From assembly GCA_016784735.1 (NCBI GenBank), contig JADHUC010000096.1:1-36405 (forward strand): a stretch of DNA of 36,405 nt. The letters run 5' to 3'. Positions 6,171 to 16,700 of this stretch are shown here, one piece after another. This DNA comes from Pirellulaceae bacterium. Its GTDB lineage: Bacteria; Planctomycetota; Planctomycetia; Pirellulales; Pirellulaceae. The translations under genes were made by a program, and so were the position numbers. The first letter of the stretch is position 1. The number at the start of each line of letters is the position of its first letter. The notes below the pieces were generated by a model that had not been told where the DNA came from, did not search any database, and was given only the letters and a program-made list of their open reading frames with translations.

Positions 6171-8945
6171 ATGCGCTACTTGAAAAACATCGTATCGTTG
6201 ATGGTCATTGTCGCGTGTCCGGCGACGGGTTGGACCGATTGGTCCTCGGTGCCGCTGGAGAAGTGGACTGCGGCTAAGTCGATGGATACGACGATCGGCC
6301 TCCAGCCGACGCCCGGCGTCTGGTCCGAGCAGGATGGGTGCCTGACGATCGAAGGCAGGGCCGACTGCTGGGACACACGCCTTGTGCCGGGTGATCAGGG
6401 AGCCGACACGTGCATCACGGTCGGTTTCACCATCGATGAAAGCTCGCGCGTGGCGTGGCGGTTGCCCATCATGCAGACCGCTCGGTGGGCCTATCACTAC
6501 GGCGAGAATGCGTCCGGCTGGGACTTTGGCGTCGTGGTGCACCATAAGGATCCACTTCACTTCTATCGAATCGCCCTGTCAGGCCATCGAGGCGAACTGG
6601 CGCTTTGGGACTCGCTCGGCGAGTTCCTGCAATTGGTCCCTTGTGCTGTCGAAGTCGGCAAGCCGCACCGGCTGGAGGTCGTCTCTCGCGGGGCGCGCTT
6701 CGTGGTGACGCTCGACGGCAATCAGGTGCTGGACTACGTGGACCGCAGTGCGCCGCACGCTGGTGGCCGCGTGGGCCTGGCCGTCTGGCGCAGCAAGGTC
6801 ATCGTCAGTCAGTTCGACGCGAGCCGTATCGCTGCGGAAATCACGCCGTACACGGACCATCGGCCGGACTTCCGTTTCGAGCAGGACGGTACGACAGCGA
6901 TCCTGTTTGATGGCCACGAGCCGATCAGTCGCTATTTCAAGGCGACCCGCGATGGATCCGGGGCCCTGTTTCAGAGCTGCATTAAGCTTCAACCGGGTGG
7001 TCGGACCGTTTACTACACGTGGCTTGGGCCGGCCATCACTCCCGGGCCGGGACACGGCGTGCTTCCGCTGGTGGGCGATTTGCCCGATGCGTTCAATGTC
7101 ACCAAGCAAGGCGAGGAACTGCACTTCACCTTCCGCACAGACCGGCCCGGCACCGCCAAGGCGGACCACCAATGCATCGTGCGTTACGATTCGAAACGTG
7201 GCGTCTACCGATACGAGTATGACAGCGATTTGACCTTCACGGTGACCGAGCCGTTCGAGATCAATGCGTTCGAGTTGATCGACCCGTTGACGCAGAACAA
7301 CCGGCCACCCGGACCGGAGGTGGCCTACGGCTGGAACGACCTGGACCATCGCTGGCACCTGTACCAGGGCCCCGACCGGCGCTGGTACCGCTACCCGTTG
7401 ATCGACCACTTGCTTGAATGCAGCAACCACGAGACCTACTGGGGCAAATTCGCCAATGTGTTGTACCCCGACGAGTCCGCCTGTCCGAGTTTCGAGATCG
7501 ACGTGGCCTGGAAGCGCGACCCGAAGCGTCATTTCCAATTGGGCTTGTGTCACTGGGGGTACGACTACCATCATCGTGAAAGTGGCAGCGGTGACCCGGT
7601 ACCGCCTGGACAACGACGTCGATTCGGCATCACGCTGACGGCCATGCCGCCGGCTGAGGCCAAGGCGATATACGAGTTGTCGGCGATTGCGCCCAAGGTT
7701 GCTGCGTCGCCCGACGAATTTGCGGTCTTCGACCCGGCCGGCAGCACGTTCGCCGAACTCTCGACACGCCAGGACCCCAAGTCGATGATCATCTGGCGCG
7801 GTGGGCAGGTTGACAAGAAGGTTGGGCGAACGGACGATCACTCGCTTCGTATCGATGGCCCTGGAAAAGCATGGGTGCAGATCTATCAACACGCCATCGA
7901 GGCCAATGCCGATCGCTGGTGGGTCCGTGGCTGGTACAAGTCCAGGGACGTGACGGGCCGGGGCCTGCAATGCCGTACCAAATACTCCTACGGCGAACAG
8001 CCCGAGAAGATCTTCTACATGGACGGCCGTGGCGGCAGCGATTGGACGTATTTTTCGTTCGTCACCGATGTCTTCAAGCAGCGCGACTGCACCGATGTGG
8101 GCTTCGAGCTGGATGGGATGGGCGCGGTCTGGCTGGATGACGTGGCCGTGTCGGCGCTGGAGCCGGGCGACGACCCCGAGCAGACCACGTGGCCCGTGCC
8201 GGCCGAGTTGGAGCCGAGCACCGATGTGTTAATCGATCTGTCGATGGACACCAAGCCAGTCGGGGCGGTCTACGATGCCAGCCATAACGGCCATCATTTG
8301 ATGCTGGCTGGCGATCCCCGGTGGATGCAGGAAGACGGTCGGGGTTTCCTGCGACTGGACGGCGCGGACGACGGTGCTACGATCCCTCTGAAACCGAGGC
8401 TCCAGGCGCTGGACTGCAAAGTGCCGATGGGCCAAATCAAGACGCTATTCCCTCTGGAGGCGTTCACGTACGAGTTTTGGACCCGGCCACTGATTCCGGT
8501 GGACGGCCCAAACGCTTCCGAGTCGCTCTTGAACTACCGCTGGAACGTGAACCTGACCTTCAACCAGTTCAACGAATCCGACAAGACATGCCGGCTGTAC
8601 TATCAGAACGACCGCCGGACTCCAACCGACCGCTGGCAGGCCACCGGGCACGTTCGTATCGAGCGGCGCGTGCCGTACGATCAGTGGCTGCACATCGTAA
8701 CGACCCACGCCGACGGTCGAGTTGCGCTGTACGTGAATGGCGAACCCGCAGGCGATGCCACCTACGACACCGGAACACCCGGCTTCGAATTCTTCATGGT
8801 CGGCGAGACGTATCACATTGGCTGGACCTACGGCGGGGGCCGGCACTACCGCGGCGACATCGGTCCGATTCGGCTGTATGCCAAGGCCCTGTCGGCGGCG
8901 GAGGTCGCCGAGCGATATCGAAACGGCTGGGTTCCTCGACCGTGA
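6171..8945 (+). CDS. Large secreted protein with concanavalin-like and C-terminal LamG domains
   Basis: A 924-residue exported protein with signal peptide LKNIVSLMVIVACPATGWT. Residues ~25-220 look like a concanavalin-A-like/DUF1080-type jelly roll (HFYRIALSGHRGELALWDS, then VVSRGARFVVTLDGNQVLDY). Residues ~230-500 form an unassigned beta-rich domain with many aromatic residues (YGWNDLDHRWHLYQGPDRRW). Residues ~540-670 resemble a carbohydrate-binding jelly roll, ending VWLDDVAVSALEPGDD. Residues ~685-920 are a LamG/concanavalin domain (FTYEFWTRPLI, YDQWLHIVTTHADGRVALYV, IGPIRLYAKALSAAEVAERY). It probably binds or cleaves polysaccharide outside the cytoplasm; no catalytic residues can be assigned. 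GGAG lies seven bases before the ATG. The esterase gene follows after 18 bases, so the two are probably one transcript. Confidence 0.82.
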   Translation: MRYLKNIVSLMVIVACPATGWTDWSSVPLEKWTAAKSMDTTIGLQPTPGVWSEQDGCLTIEGRADCWDTRLVPGDQGADTCITVGFTIDESSRVAWRLPIMQTARWAYHYGENASGWDFGVVVHHKDPLHFYRIALSGHRGELALWDSLGEFLQLVPCAVEVGKPHRLEVVSRGARFVVTLDGNQVLDYVDRSAPHAGGRVGLAVWRSKVIVSQFDASRIAAEITPYTDHRPDFRFEQDGTTAILFDGHEPISRYFKATRDGSGALFQSCIKLQPGGRTVYYTWLGPAITPGPGHGVLPLVGDLPDAFNVTKQGEELHFTFRTDRPGTAKADHQCIVRYDSKRGVYRYEYDSDLTFTVTEPFEINAFELIDPLTQNNRPPGPEVAYGWNDLDHRWHLYQGPDRRWYRYPLIDHLLECSNHETYWGKFANVLYPDESACPSFEIDVAWKRDPKRHFQLGLCHWGYDYHHRESGSGDPVPPGQRRRFGITLTAMPPAEAKAIYELSAIAPKVAASPDEFAVFDPAGSTFAELSTRQDPKSMIIWRGGQVDKKVGRTDDHSLRIDGPGKAWVQIYQHAIEANADRWWVRGWYKSRDVTGRGLQCRTKYSYGEQPEKIFYMDGRGGSDWTYFSFVTDVFKQRDCTDVGFELDGMGAVWLDDVAVSALEPGDDPEQTTWPVPAELEPSTDVLIDLSMDTKPVGAVYDASHNGHHLMLAGDPRWMQEDGRGFLRLDGADDGATIPLKPRLQALDCKVPMGQIKTLFPLEAFTYEFWTRPLIPVDGPNASESLLNYRWNVNLTFNQFNESDKTCRLYYQNDRRTPTDRWQATGHVRIERRVPYDQWLHIVTTHADGRVALYVNGEPAGDATYDTGTPGFEFFMVGETYHIGWTYGGGRHYRGDIGPIRLYAKALSAAEVAERYRNGWVPRP

Positions 8946-8963
8946 ATGTGCGGAGGCAAGTGA

Positions 8964-10328
8964 ATGACTACGAATAGTATTGCGGGCTCGCTGGCAGCGA
9001 TTATCGTCACACTCGCGTTGTGCTGCGCCGGGGATGCGCCCGCGGCAGACGACGAACCTCGGCGCGGGACGCAGGCTATCGACGAGGCCAAGTTCGAGAA
9101 TCCCGAGCCCTGGGTGCTGAAAGAGCGCGCTACCAGAGGCGGTCCGGGTGGCACCGATTGGGATAACCCTTACCGATCCTTGATCCAGACATCGGACAGG
9201 GCCGAATCGAAGGGTTTTCCTTCCCACGACGAGGCTGTGAAGGCGATCGTTGACGATGCAAAGAAGAGCGTCGAGAATCTCGAAAAGCATCTCTACTGGA
9301 CCCTGTTCATCAAACATTTCTCGTCCAGGTACCGGCCCGACGAAGGTACCGCTGCCCTGCGAAAGCTCTACACGGCGCTCGTCGCCATCAAGTACGGACG
9401 CAAGGTGGATCTCGGAGACGCTGAAGCCCCGTTTGCCGATCGCAAGGACCTGACCGTCTATCGCGACGTCGTTTACGGCAAGATCGACTCGGCGCAACAG
9501 AACTTCGACGCGTACATTGTCGCCGGTGACAGACCCTCTCCGGTGCTGATCGAGATTCACGGCGGCGGTTGGCGGCGAGGCCGGAAGAACTCGTTCACCG
9601 GTTATCCCGACGGGCTCTTCGATCGGCTTTTCGACGCGGGCATCTCGGTCGTGTCGATCAACTACCGCCTGATCCCGAAATACCCGTTCCCCGCCAGCGA
9701 GCAGGATACCGTGCGGGCGGTACAGTTCGTGCGATCCAAGGCAAAGGACTGGAACATCGATCCCGATCGAATCGGTGCCATGGGCGGATCGGCCGGCGCG
9801 CATCTGTCGCTGTGGGTCGGCCTCCACGACGACCTTGCGCGACCGGAGGCCAATGACCCGATCACGACGTTTTCGAGCCGGCTCTCGTGCGTCGTCGATA
9901 TTTCCGGCCCCGTGGACATGTTGCGATTCGATCCCCGGGCGATGGCACGCCTGGGTGCCCGCGGCCAGGACATGTCAGTGATCTTCCCTGGCAAGTTTGG
10001 CTACGACTTGGCTCGCTCCAAGGACCGGCAGGATCCGCAGGTCATCGAGGCGATGAAGCAATGCTCGCCAATCAACTTCGTCAGCCCCGACGATCCGCCG
10101 GTGCTCGTGCGCCATCACGCACCAAGAACGATTGTCGGCACCGATCACCCGCCGGTTCCCGAGACGATCAACGATCCGCACTCGTACTGGTACGGCGTGC
10201 TGCTTGCCGACGCGCTGGAGAAGGCCGGAGTACCGGTCGAGCGTCACATCGGCCCGGACATCGGAAGGGATGAAGCCAACGCCGCTCGATTGGCTGCGTT
10301 CATCGTCAGGCACCTGCGCACCAAGTAG
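8964..10328 (+). CDS. Exported alpha/beta-hydrolase esterase (HSL/BD-FAE-like)
   Basis: A 454-residue protein with signal peptide SLAAIIVTLALCCAGDAPAA. Residues ~165-454 form an alpha/beta-hydrolase of the hormone-sensitive-lipase type: oxyanion motif HGGGW at 199-203, nucleophile elbow GGSAGAH at 274-280 with S276, and the typical INYRLIPKYPFPASEQD before it. The usual C-terminal GHGF is replaced by VERHIGPDIG, so the catalytic His is probably that one, with the Asp unassigned. Such enzymes remove acetyl or feruloyl groups from polysaccharides or cleave small esters. The ~130 residues between the signal peptide and the hydrolase domain are an extra helical segment of unknown role. GGAGG lies seven bases before the ATG; the gene is 18 bases behind the LamG gene. 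Its stop is only nine bases from the stop of the convergent heme-protein gene. Confidence 0.87.
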   Translation: MTTNSIAGSLAAIIVTLALCCAGDAPAADDEPRRGTQAIDEAKFENPEPWVLKERATRGGPGGTDWDNPYRSLIQTSDRAESKGFPSHDEAVKAIVDDAKKSVENLEKHLYWTLFIKHFSSRYRPDEGTAALRKLYTALVAIKYGRKVDLGDAEAPFADRKDLTVYRDVVYGKIDSAQQNFDAYIVAGDRPSPVLIEIHGGGWRRGRKNSFTGYPDGLFDRLFDAGISVVSINYRLIPKYPFPASEQDTVRAVQFVRSKAKDWNIDPDRIGAMGGSAGAHLSLWVGLHDDLARPEANDPITTFSSRLSCVVDISGPVDMLRFDPRAMARLGARGQDMSVIFPGKFGYDLARSKDRQDPQVIEAMKQCSPINFVSPDDPPVLVRHHAPRTIVGTDHPPVPETINDPHSYWYGVLLADALEKAGVPVERHIGPDIGRDEANAARLAAFIVRHLRTK

Positions 10329-10337
10329 GAATGCTGT

Positions 10338-13300
10338 TCATTCGCCAGATGCCGGAGATTGCTTCTCGGCGCCGTCTGGTGATTTGGGCGGCTCCGTGGC
10401 GTCCAGCAGGAATCGCAACAAATGGTTGAAGTCCTTTTCGTTGAGCGTCTTCTCAAGGGCATTGGGCATCGGGGAAAGGGCGGAGGTGAGTCGCTCGTCG
10501 ATCTCCCCGTGGCTGATGCGTAGCTCGTTGCCTTCCAAGTCGACCAAGATCAGTACCTGGCCTTCGTCGCGCAGCGCCAGGCCTGTGCGCGTGAGTCCCT
10601 TATCGGTGATCACAATCGTGCTCTGAAAGGCCGGATCGACATTTCGGCTGGGATCCAGCAGGTCTTCCAGCAAACGGTCGAGCCCTCGCATACCGATCCC
10701 GTCCAAATCCGGTCCGAATTTCTTCCCCTCGCCCGCCAACTGGTGACAAATGGCGCACTGCTTCTCGAACGCTGCTTTGCCAAGCTCGCTTTCGGGTTTC
10801 GAGGCTGCGTAGGCGTTGCGCCGCTGGGTGATCAACTGGGCTGTCATCTCGTCCTGCGGCGGAAGGTTCTTGGTGAGCTTGGCCACCCTTGCGGACAGAT
10901 CCGGCACCGTGACGGCTTCCAGTCGTCGTTGCACACCCGGCTCCCGAAGCAACAACGGCGATGCCTTCCCCTCGGCGATCGTGTTCAGAAGTATCTCGGC
11001 GCCCGGCGGGCTGCCGGCCAGTGCCGCGCCAATGGTGGCCGCCAACTGATGGTGGGCGGTCTTGAGTCGTTCGAGCAACAACTGACGGCTTTCATCTGTG
11101 TTGACTGTTGATAAAGCCAGGGCTGCGCCCCGCCGCAGCTCGGGCGTGTCCGCCGGATTTCCCAGTATCGCGTCCAGCAGTTCCAGTCGTCGCGGGTCGG
11201 CCGTGGCAACGCATGCCTGAATCGCGGCAATCCGCAACGGGATCGGACGATTGGTCGCGGCGGCGATTTGGGCCACCGGTTCATACAGCGAGGGCAGGCG
11301 GAGTGCTCCGACCAGTTGCATCCCTTCGGCCAAACGAAGTGGATTTTTGGAATCCAGGAGCCTGTCGGCAAGCCGTTCTGCCCATGGATAGAACGGTTTG
11401 GGGATTTGGCCTCCGCGCTCCGCCATCGCCAGGCCGAAGGACCGAAACGCATTCAGTTGTTTTCCCGGTTCGGCGTCTTGCCAGGTGAGGACGTATTCGG
11501 CGAGCGAATCGATCTGATCGTCGGGCAAGTAGCGCGTGGCATGGTGTATGAACTCGCCGAGCCGCTTCGAATCGAATTGATCGGTCTTTAGGGCGCTCAG
11601 CACGAACTCAGCCGACTCGACGTTGCGGATTCCGAGCACGACGTCCAACAGCCGGTGTGTCCGATCTTGGTCGCCGCGAAAATGGGCGTGCTCGCGGAAG
11701 ATCTCCGGTCGCAGTAGTTGGTCGCGCAGCGCCATACGCGTGGTGTGAATCAAGTAGGTATCCTCAGACGCCGTCTCGCTCCAAAGGCGAAGTAGAAGAG
11801 GTACATGGGCCGAGTTGGGATGACGTCCCAGTGCGTCGGCAGCGGCGCGACGGACGAAAGCGTCGGGATCAAAGAGCTTCGTTCGGACCAACTCCGCTGC
11901 CGGCCGTTCCGCACCATCCCAGTCCGTCCGTTCGGCCAAAGCCTTGACCAAATGGACGCGAATCGATCCGGTTTCGTCCTCCGCCAGACGTTGGACGAAT
12001 TCGTCATCCAGTGCGCCCAACCGCTCCAGAATCCACATGCCGTGGGCACGCTGGTGAGCATCGCACGGTTCGAGGATCCTCGTGCGGAGCGGCTTGACCG
12101 CGTCGGCTGCAAACCGATCGATGATTTCGTGGGTCGCCAGCAGCCGCACACAGAGATTCGGGGTGGCGAGCCGGGTCCAGAGTTGCTCCAAATCGAGCTT
12201 CGTCAGATCGCATACTTTGCGCAGTTTTTGCGACTCTCCCTCAGTGCCCCGGTAGACGACGCGCCAGATCCGGCCGCGTGTCTTGTCGCGGCGGGGATGT
12301 GTCAACGGCACTTCGTAGTAGCCGATGATACAGTCGTAGAAGTCGGCGATGTACAGCGCACCGTCGGGCCCCAACTTGATCTCCACCGGACGGAACCAGC
12401 GATCATCGCACGTGACGAAATCTGGCTGCTCGATGCCGATTAGCGATGAGCCGCGGGCCGTAACCTTGTCGCGGTTCACACGGCCGGTAACGCTGTTGCC
12501 CATAAATACATTGTCGCGGTACCCCTCCGGGAACTGCTCCGCCGCATAGTAGGCAATGCCTGAAATCGACGTCGACCCGTGCGAATGCTCGATCATTTTT
12601 GGACCGAATCCGAGACCGTCGTGTGGCTTGCCAAAGCTGGGATAGTAGGCTCCGCGAAGCAGGCAATAGGCCGGTTTGGTGTGACAATCGGCGGTGAAGA
12701 AATTGCCGAGCGAATCGAAGGCGATGCCATACGGGTTCACCTGCCCATGCCAGACGTATTCGATGTGCGAACCATCCAGGCGGAAGCGATAACCGTTGCC
12801 CGAGTCCATTTTGATGGTGTGACCGTCGCTTCCCTTGACCTCCGACGAATTACGGAACCCGTGGCATGCGTAGACCCAACCGTCCAGCCATCGTGTGAAG
12901 CCGTTGTTCATGCCGTGGGCGTCGATGTTGCCGAACTCCGAGTAGAGGGCCCGTCGCTGGTCGATCAGGCCGTCGCCGGTCGTGTCATAGCACCCGAAGA
13001 TGCTGGGCACGCTGAAGACGATCGCCCCACCAGGGATCGGCTCGGCGCCGGTCGGCATACTCAGCCCGTCGACCAACGTGGCCACCTTATCATAGCGGCC
13101 GTCGCCGTCAGTATCTTCGAAGACTTTCAGCCCGTCGCGCCCGGGGCCTTTCGGAGGCAAGGGATATTCGGTTGTGTCGGTCACCCAAAGCCGGCCCCGG
13201 TTATCGAAGTTGATGCTCAGCGGACTGTAGATCTCCGGCTCGCTGGCCACCAACTCGATCTCGAAACCGGGCGGAACATGAAACTTGGCCAATTGCTCTT

Positions 13301-13421
13301 CTGGTGAAAGCGGGCCTTCAGGGACGACGTGCTGACGCGTCTGCGACAGCCCTGCAGTGCCGCACCATGTGACGGTGAGCCAAGCGATCGTACTTCGAAG
13401 CATCTGTGACTCTTTCACCAT
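10338..13421 (-). CDS. PVC-type membrane-bound dehydrogenase-like protein with HEAT repeats and C-terminal heme domain
   Basis: A 1027-residue exported protein. An N-terminal signal (STIAWLTVTWCGTAGLS) precedes a beta-propeller of the Pirellula/Verrucomicrobium dehydrogenase family: PPGFEIELVASEPEIYSPLS, FDNRGRLWVTDTTEYP, KVFEDTDGDGRYDKVATLVD, HGQVNPYGIAFDS, IKLGPDGALYIADFYD. Residues ~400-860 are HEAT-like helical repeats. The C-terminus is the family's putative heme domain: CAICH at 889-893 followed by GPDLDGIG and a candidate axial Met in ALSPMPNAL. The family is abundant in planctomycetes and Verrucomicrobia and is thought to carry electrons from periplasmic sugar or alcohol oxidation; the substrate is unknown. 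GGAGAG lies about seven bases before ATG 13421. It is divergent from the methyltransferase/PQQ gene and shares a similar architecture with the fusion at 17255-21637. Confidence 0.9.
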   Translation of the reverse strand: MVKESQMLRSTIAWLTVTWCGTAGLSQTRQHVVPEGPLSPEEQLAKFHVPPGFEIELVASEPEIYSPLSINFDNRGRLWVTDTTEYPLPPKGPGRDGLKVFEDTDGDGRYDKVATLVDGLSMPTGAEPIPGGAIVFSVPSIFGCYDTTGDGLIDQRRALYSEFGNIDAHGMNNGFTRWLDGWVYACHGFRNSSEVKGSDGHTIKMDSGNGYRFRLDGSHIEYVWHGQVNPYGIAFDSLGNFFTADCHTKPAYCLLRGAYYPSFGKPHDGLGFGPKMIEHSHGSTSISGIAYYAAEQFPEGYRDNVFMGNSVTGRVNRDKVTARGSSLIGIEQPDFVTCDDRWFRPVEIKLGPDGALYIADFYDCIIGYYEVPLTHPRRDKTRGRIWRVVYRGTEGESQKLRKVCDLTKLDLEQLWTRLATPNLCVRLLATHEIIDRFAADAVKPLRTRILEPCDAHQRAHGMWILERLGALDDEFVQRLAEDETGSIRVHLVKALAERTDWDGAERPAAELVRTKLFDPDAFVRRAAADALGRHPNSAHVPLLLRLWSETASEDTYLIHTTRMALRDQLLRPEIFREHAHFRGDQDRTHRLLDVVLGIRNVESAEFVLSALKTDQFDSKRLGEFIHHATRYLPDDQIDSLAEYVLTWQDAEPGKQLNAFRSFGLAMAERGGQIPKPFYPWAERLADRLLDSKNPLRLAEGMQLVGALRLPSLYEPVAQIAAATNRPIPLRIAAIQACVATADPRRLELLDAILGNPADTPELRRGAALALSTVNTDESRQLLLERLKTAHHQLAATIGAALAGSPPGAEILLNTIAEGKASPLLLREPGVQRRLEAVTVPDLSARVAKLTKNLPPQDEMTAQLITQRRNAYAASKPESELGKAAFEKQCAICHQLAGEGKKFGPDLDGIGMRGLDRLLEDLLDPSRNVDPAFQSTIVITDKGLTRTGLALRDEGQVLILVDLEGNELRISHGEIDERLTSALSPMPNALEKTLNEKDFNHLLRFLLDATEPPKSPDGAEKQSPASGE

Positions 13422-13789
13422 TCTTTTCTCTCCATTATCCCTTCGTTGGACAGACGCGTGGCGGGTCTCGGGCAGAGTGACTACCCCACGGTCTAGCGAT
13501 AGATGGCCCCGTTAGTCGTGAACAGTGTATCCTTCAGACACAGGCAGTCTCAAGATCCCACCCCCGAATGCTGTGCCATCTAGGTTTCATTTTTGTGTAT
13601 ACTCGTAACGTACACGAGCGTTCCGCCCCCGCATCTCCCGGCCTGTTTAACCCGAAGCCGAAGGCGATGGCGGGCGTGACCTCTAGACAGTCCAACCCGC
13701 CAACACACGCCTGCGTCTTCGGCTGCGGGTTAAACGACTCACCATCCCACGTTAGAATTCATCCTTCGTCCAAACTGAGGAATCGAGTT
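13422..13789. promoter_or_regulatory. Divergent intergenic region with operator-like site and a hairpin repeat
   Basis: These 368 bases separate the heme-protein gene from the methyltransferase/PQQ gene. They contain CTCGTAACGTACACGAG (13602-13618), an inverted repeat of CTCGT/ACGAG with a seven-base centre that could be a repressor site, and a GTTTAACCC-type hairpin element (13645-13735) between it and the start codon. No -35/-10 pair can be assigned with confidence. Confidence 0.35.
13645..13735. repeat. GTTTAACCC-type hairpin element, copy 1
   Basis: Begins GTTTAACCCGAAGCCGAAG and ends CTTCGGCTGCGGGTTAAAC; the arms pair over about 20 bases with one bulge, and the interior holds a second short pairing (GGCGGG with CCCGCC). 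Three other members in the window are at 17305-17366, 26662-26741 and a half copy at 29477-29496. It lies upstream of the methyltransferase/PQQ gene. Confidence 0.75.
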
Positions 13790-16700
13790 ATGTCTACACG
13801 GCCTCAAAGGATCGGAGCACCGGTCCTCGTTTTGATCACCCTGCTTTGTCCGCTCGGATCGTCCGGTCTTGCTGGTGAAGCCCGGCCGGATGCGGATGCG
13901 CATACCACCGCCAAGCAGATTCTAGATTCCACAGCCATCAAGGGCGGCTTGGTGGTTCACTTGGGATGTGGCGACGGCAAGCTGACTGCGGCCCTGCGTG
14001 CCAAAGACAGATACCTTGTGCACGGGCTGGATCAAGACCCCGATAACGTGCAGCAGGCTCGGGATTACATCAAATCCCTCGGGCTGTACGGCCCCGTCTC
14101 GATTGACCACTGCAGCGCCGGAAAACTGCCCTACGCCGACAATCTGGTGAATCTGGTTGTGGCAAGTGGCGAGTGCCAAATGGCAAGTGAGGAGATCGCC
14201 AGAGTGCTCGCCCCCGGTGGCATCGCTTTGGTGAAACAGAATCTCGTCTTCCCCGACACCCGACACCTGACACCCGACACCTCCCCAGCCCTACCAAGCT
14301 GGACGAAGCTGACCAAGCCCCGGCCCGCCGACATCGACGAATGGACCCACTACCTACACGGCCCCGACAACAACACGGTTGCCCAAGATACGGTGGCCGG
14401 TCCGCCCCGCCACTTCCAGTGGATCAGTGGGCCGCGCTTTTCACGAAGTCACGACCATTTGGCCAGTGTGAGCGCAGTGGTGTCCTCTGGCGGCCGGCTG
14501 TTTTCGATCGTCGACACGGGCTCTATCGCTTTCGCCGGTGCCAGCCCCCGGTGGCGACTGATCGCACGGGATGCCTTCAATGGTGTCGTGTTGTGGGAAC
14601 GCGAGATTTCACCCTGGGAGTATCACCTTAGGGATTTCCGGAGCGGGCCGGCGGATATTGCCCGGAGGCTGGTGGCCGTCGGGGATCGAGTCTACGTCAC
14701 GCTCGGTTATGGGCAGCCCACCGTCGCCCTGGACGCCGCGACAGGCGAGACCGTCCGGACCTTCGCCGATACGGAAGGAACGCAAGAGATCCTGTTTTAC
14801 AACGACATGCTCTTGTTGGCCCTCGGCACTCGCAAGAGCGGTTGGCGGGCGCAGAAGGCCAAAGAAATCGTGAGCCAACAGGACTACAGCCCGCCCTTCG
14901 AAGAATACACGCCGCCCGTTCACGAAATGCGAGTGATGGCCGTGGATGCCAAAACGGGGGAACTGGTGTGGAGAAGCGCGCAGCCCTACACGCGAGAGCT
15001 AATGCCCTCGACACTCGCGGCTTCCGCCGGTCGCGTGTATTTTCAGAACGCGGACGCAGTCATCTGCCTGGACGCTACAAGCGGCGAACTCGAATGGAAA
15101 ACGCCGCGCCCAGCGCAGCGGCAGCGGCTCGCTTGGTCCACGCCCACCTTGGTCGTCCACGACGGCGTGGTATTTTCCGCCGACCGCAAGGCCGCAGAGA
15201 AGGAAGGCGAGGTCCTCTGGATTCCAAGCGGCGGTTATCACGAATACATCCGGGGCGAAGACGTGAAGGGCGAGTTGATCGCCTTCGACGGCGAGACTGG
15301 CGAGCGACTGTGGAGTTGCCCCGCTTACGAAGGATTCAACGCCCCGGTCGACGTGATGATCGTTGACGGTCTCGTGTGGACCGGCCGTTACGCGTGGGGC
15401 CAGGACCCTGGCATCACCGAAGCCCGTGATCCGAGGACCGGCGAAGTGCGCCGGCAGCGGCCGCGAGACCAGGAATTCTTGCCTCCGATCGGCCACGCCC
15501 GCTGCTACCGTGCCAAGGCAACCGCCAAATACGTCATCCTGGGACGAAGAGGCGTCGAGTTCATTGACGTCGAGACCGGCAACATGGTGGCCAACCGCTG
15601 GCTGCGCGGGATCTGCCAGTATGGCGTCATGCCTGCCAACGGCCTGCTATACATCCCGCCCCATTCCTGTGCCTGCCAAGTTACCGATATGCTCAAAAGC
15701 GGCTTCGTAGCGCTGGCACCGGCGCAGAAGTCGAAGGGTCAAGATGTCGAAGAGTCGAAGAGTGAGAAAGAGACGCGTCTTGTAAAAGGTCCAGCGTATG
15801 GCCAAATTGGCAATCGGCAATCGGCAATCGAAAATCCCAATGATTGGCCGACTTATCGGCACGATGCGAGCAGAAGTGGTGTAGCGCAGGTCGGTGTTTC
15901 GCATGACCTAAAGTCCGCTTGGGAAACGGATCTCGGCGGACGGCTCACAAGCCCGGTCGTTGCCGAAGGTTTCTTGCTGGTAGGGGAAACGGACACGCAT
16001 CACGTTCACGCTCTGGATGCCACGACGGGGCGAGAGGCATGGACTTTCGCGACGGGCGCTCGCATCGACTCGGCACCAACGATCCACCAGGGGCGTGTGC
16101 TGTTCGGCTCGGCCGACGGCCGTGTCTATTGCCTGCGGCTGGAGGACGGAGAACTGATCTGGAAGTTCCGCGCAGCCCCACAGGATCGTCGCATCGTGGT
16201 CGACGGGCAGCTTGAATCTGCCTGGCCCGTTTCCGGAACCGTGCTGGTGGTCGACGGCGCTGCGTATTTCGCAGGTGGGCGCACTAGCTACCTCGACGGC
16301 GGAATGTTCCTCTGCAAATTAGATGTGGCAACCGGACGAACGCTGAAGTTCCTGGAGCTTACGGTTGAGGAGAAGATCAGGAATGGAGGTGTTGCTTCCG
16401 GAGGTCACCTGCCCGACGTTCTTACGACCGACGGTGACTCGATCTTCATGCGCAGCGCACGTTTTGACATGGATCTCGTCAGACAGAAGGACAACGTCGC
16501 TCACCTCTGGAGTTCGATCGGTCTGCTGGACGACAGTTGGTGGCACCGGACCTACTGGCAGATTGGGATTTCGATGGGAAGCGGCTGGGGCGGTTGGGCC
16601 AAAGCCGGCCAGCGCGGCCACGCAGGGCGACTGCTGGTTTCCGACGGCTCGCGGGTATTCGGGTACGGGCGCAATCAATACGACATCCCGGGCGCACATG

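Noticed and set aside
13568..13789. An N-terminal extension of the methyltransferase/PQQ protein from an upstream start
   Set aside because: The stretch runs through the hairpin element, has no ribosome site, and would place about 75 residues before the signal peptide.
14155..14196. GGCAAGTGGCGAGTGCC-type repeat in the methyltransferase-like domain
   Set aside because: The residues VVASGECQMASEE fit the normal fold at this point, so the DNA repetition may be chance.
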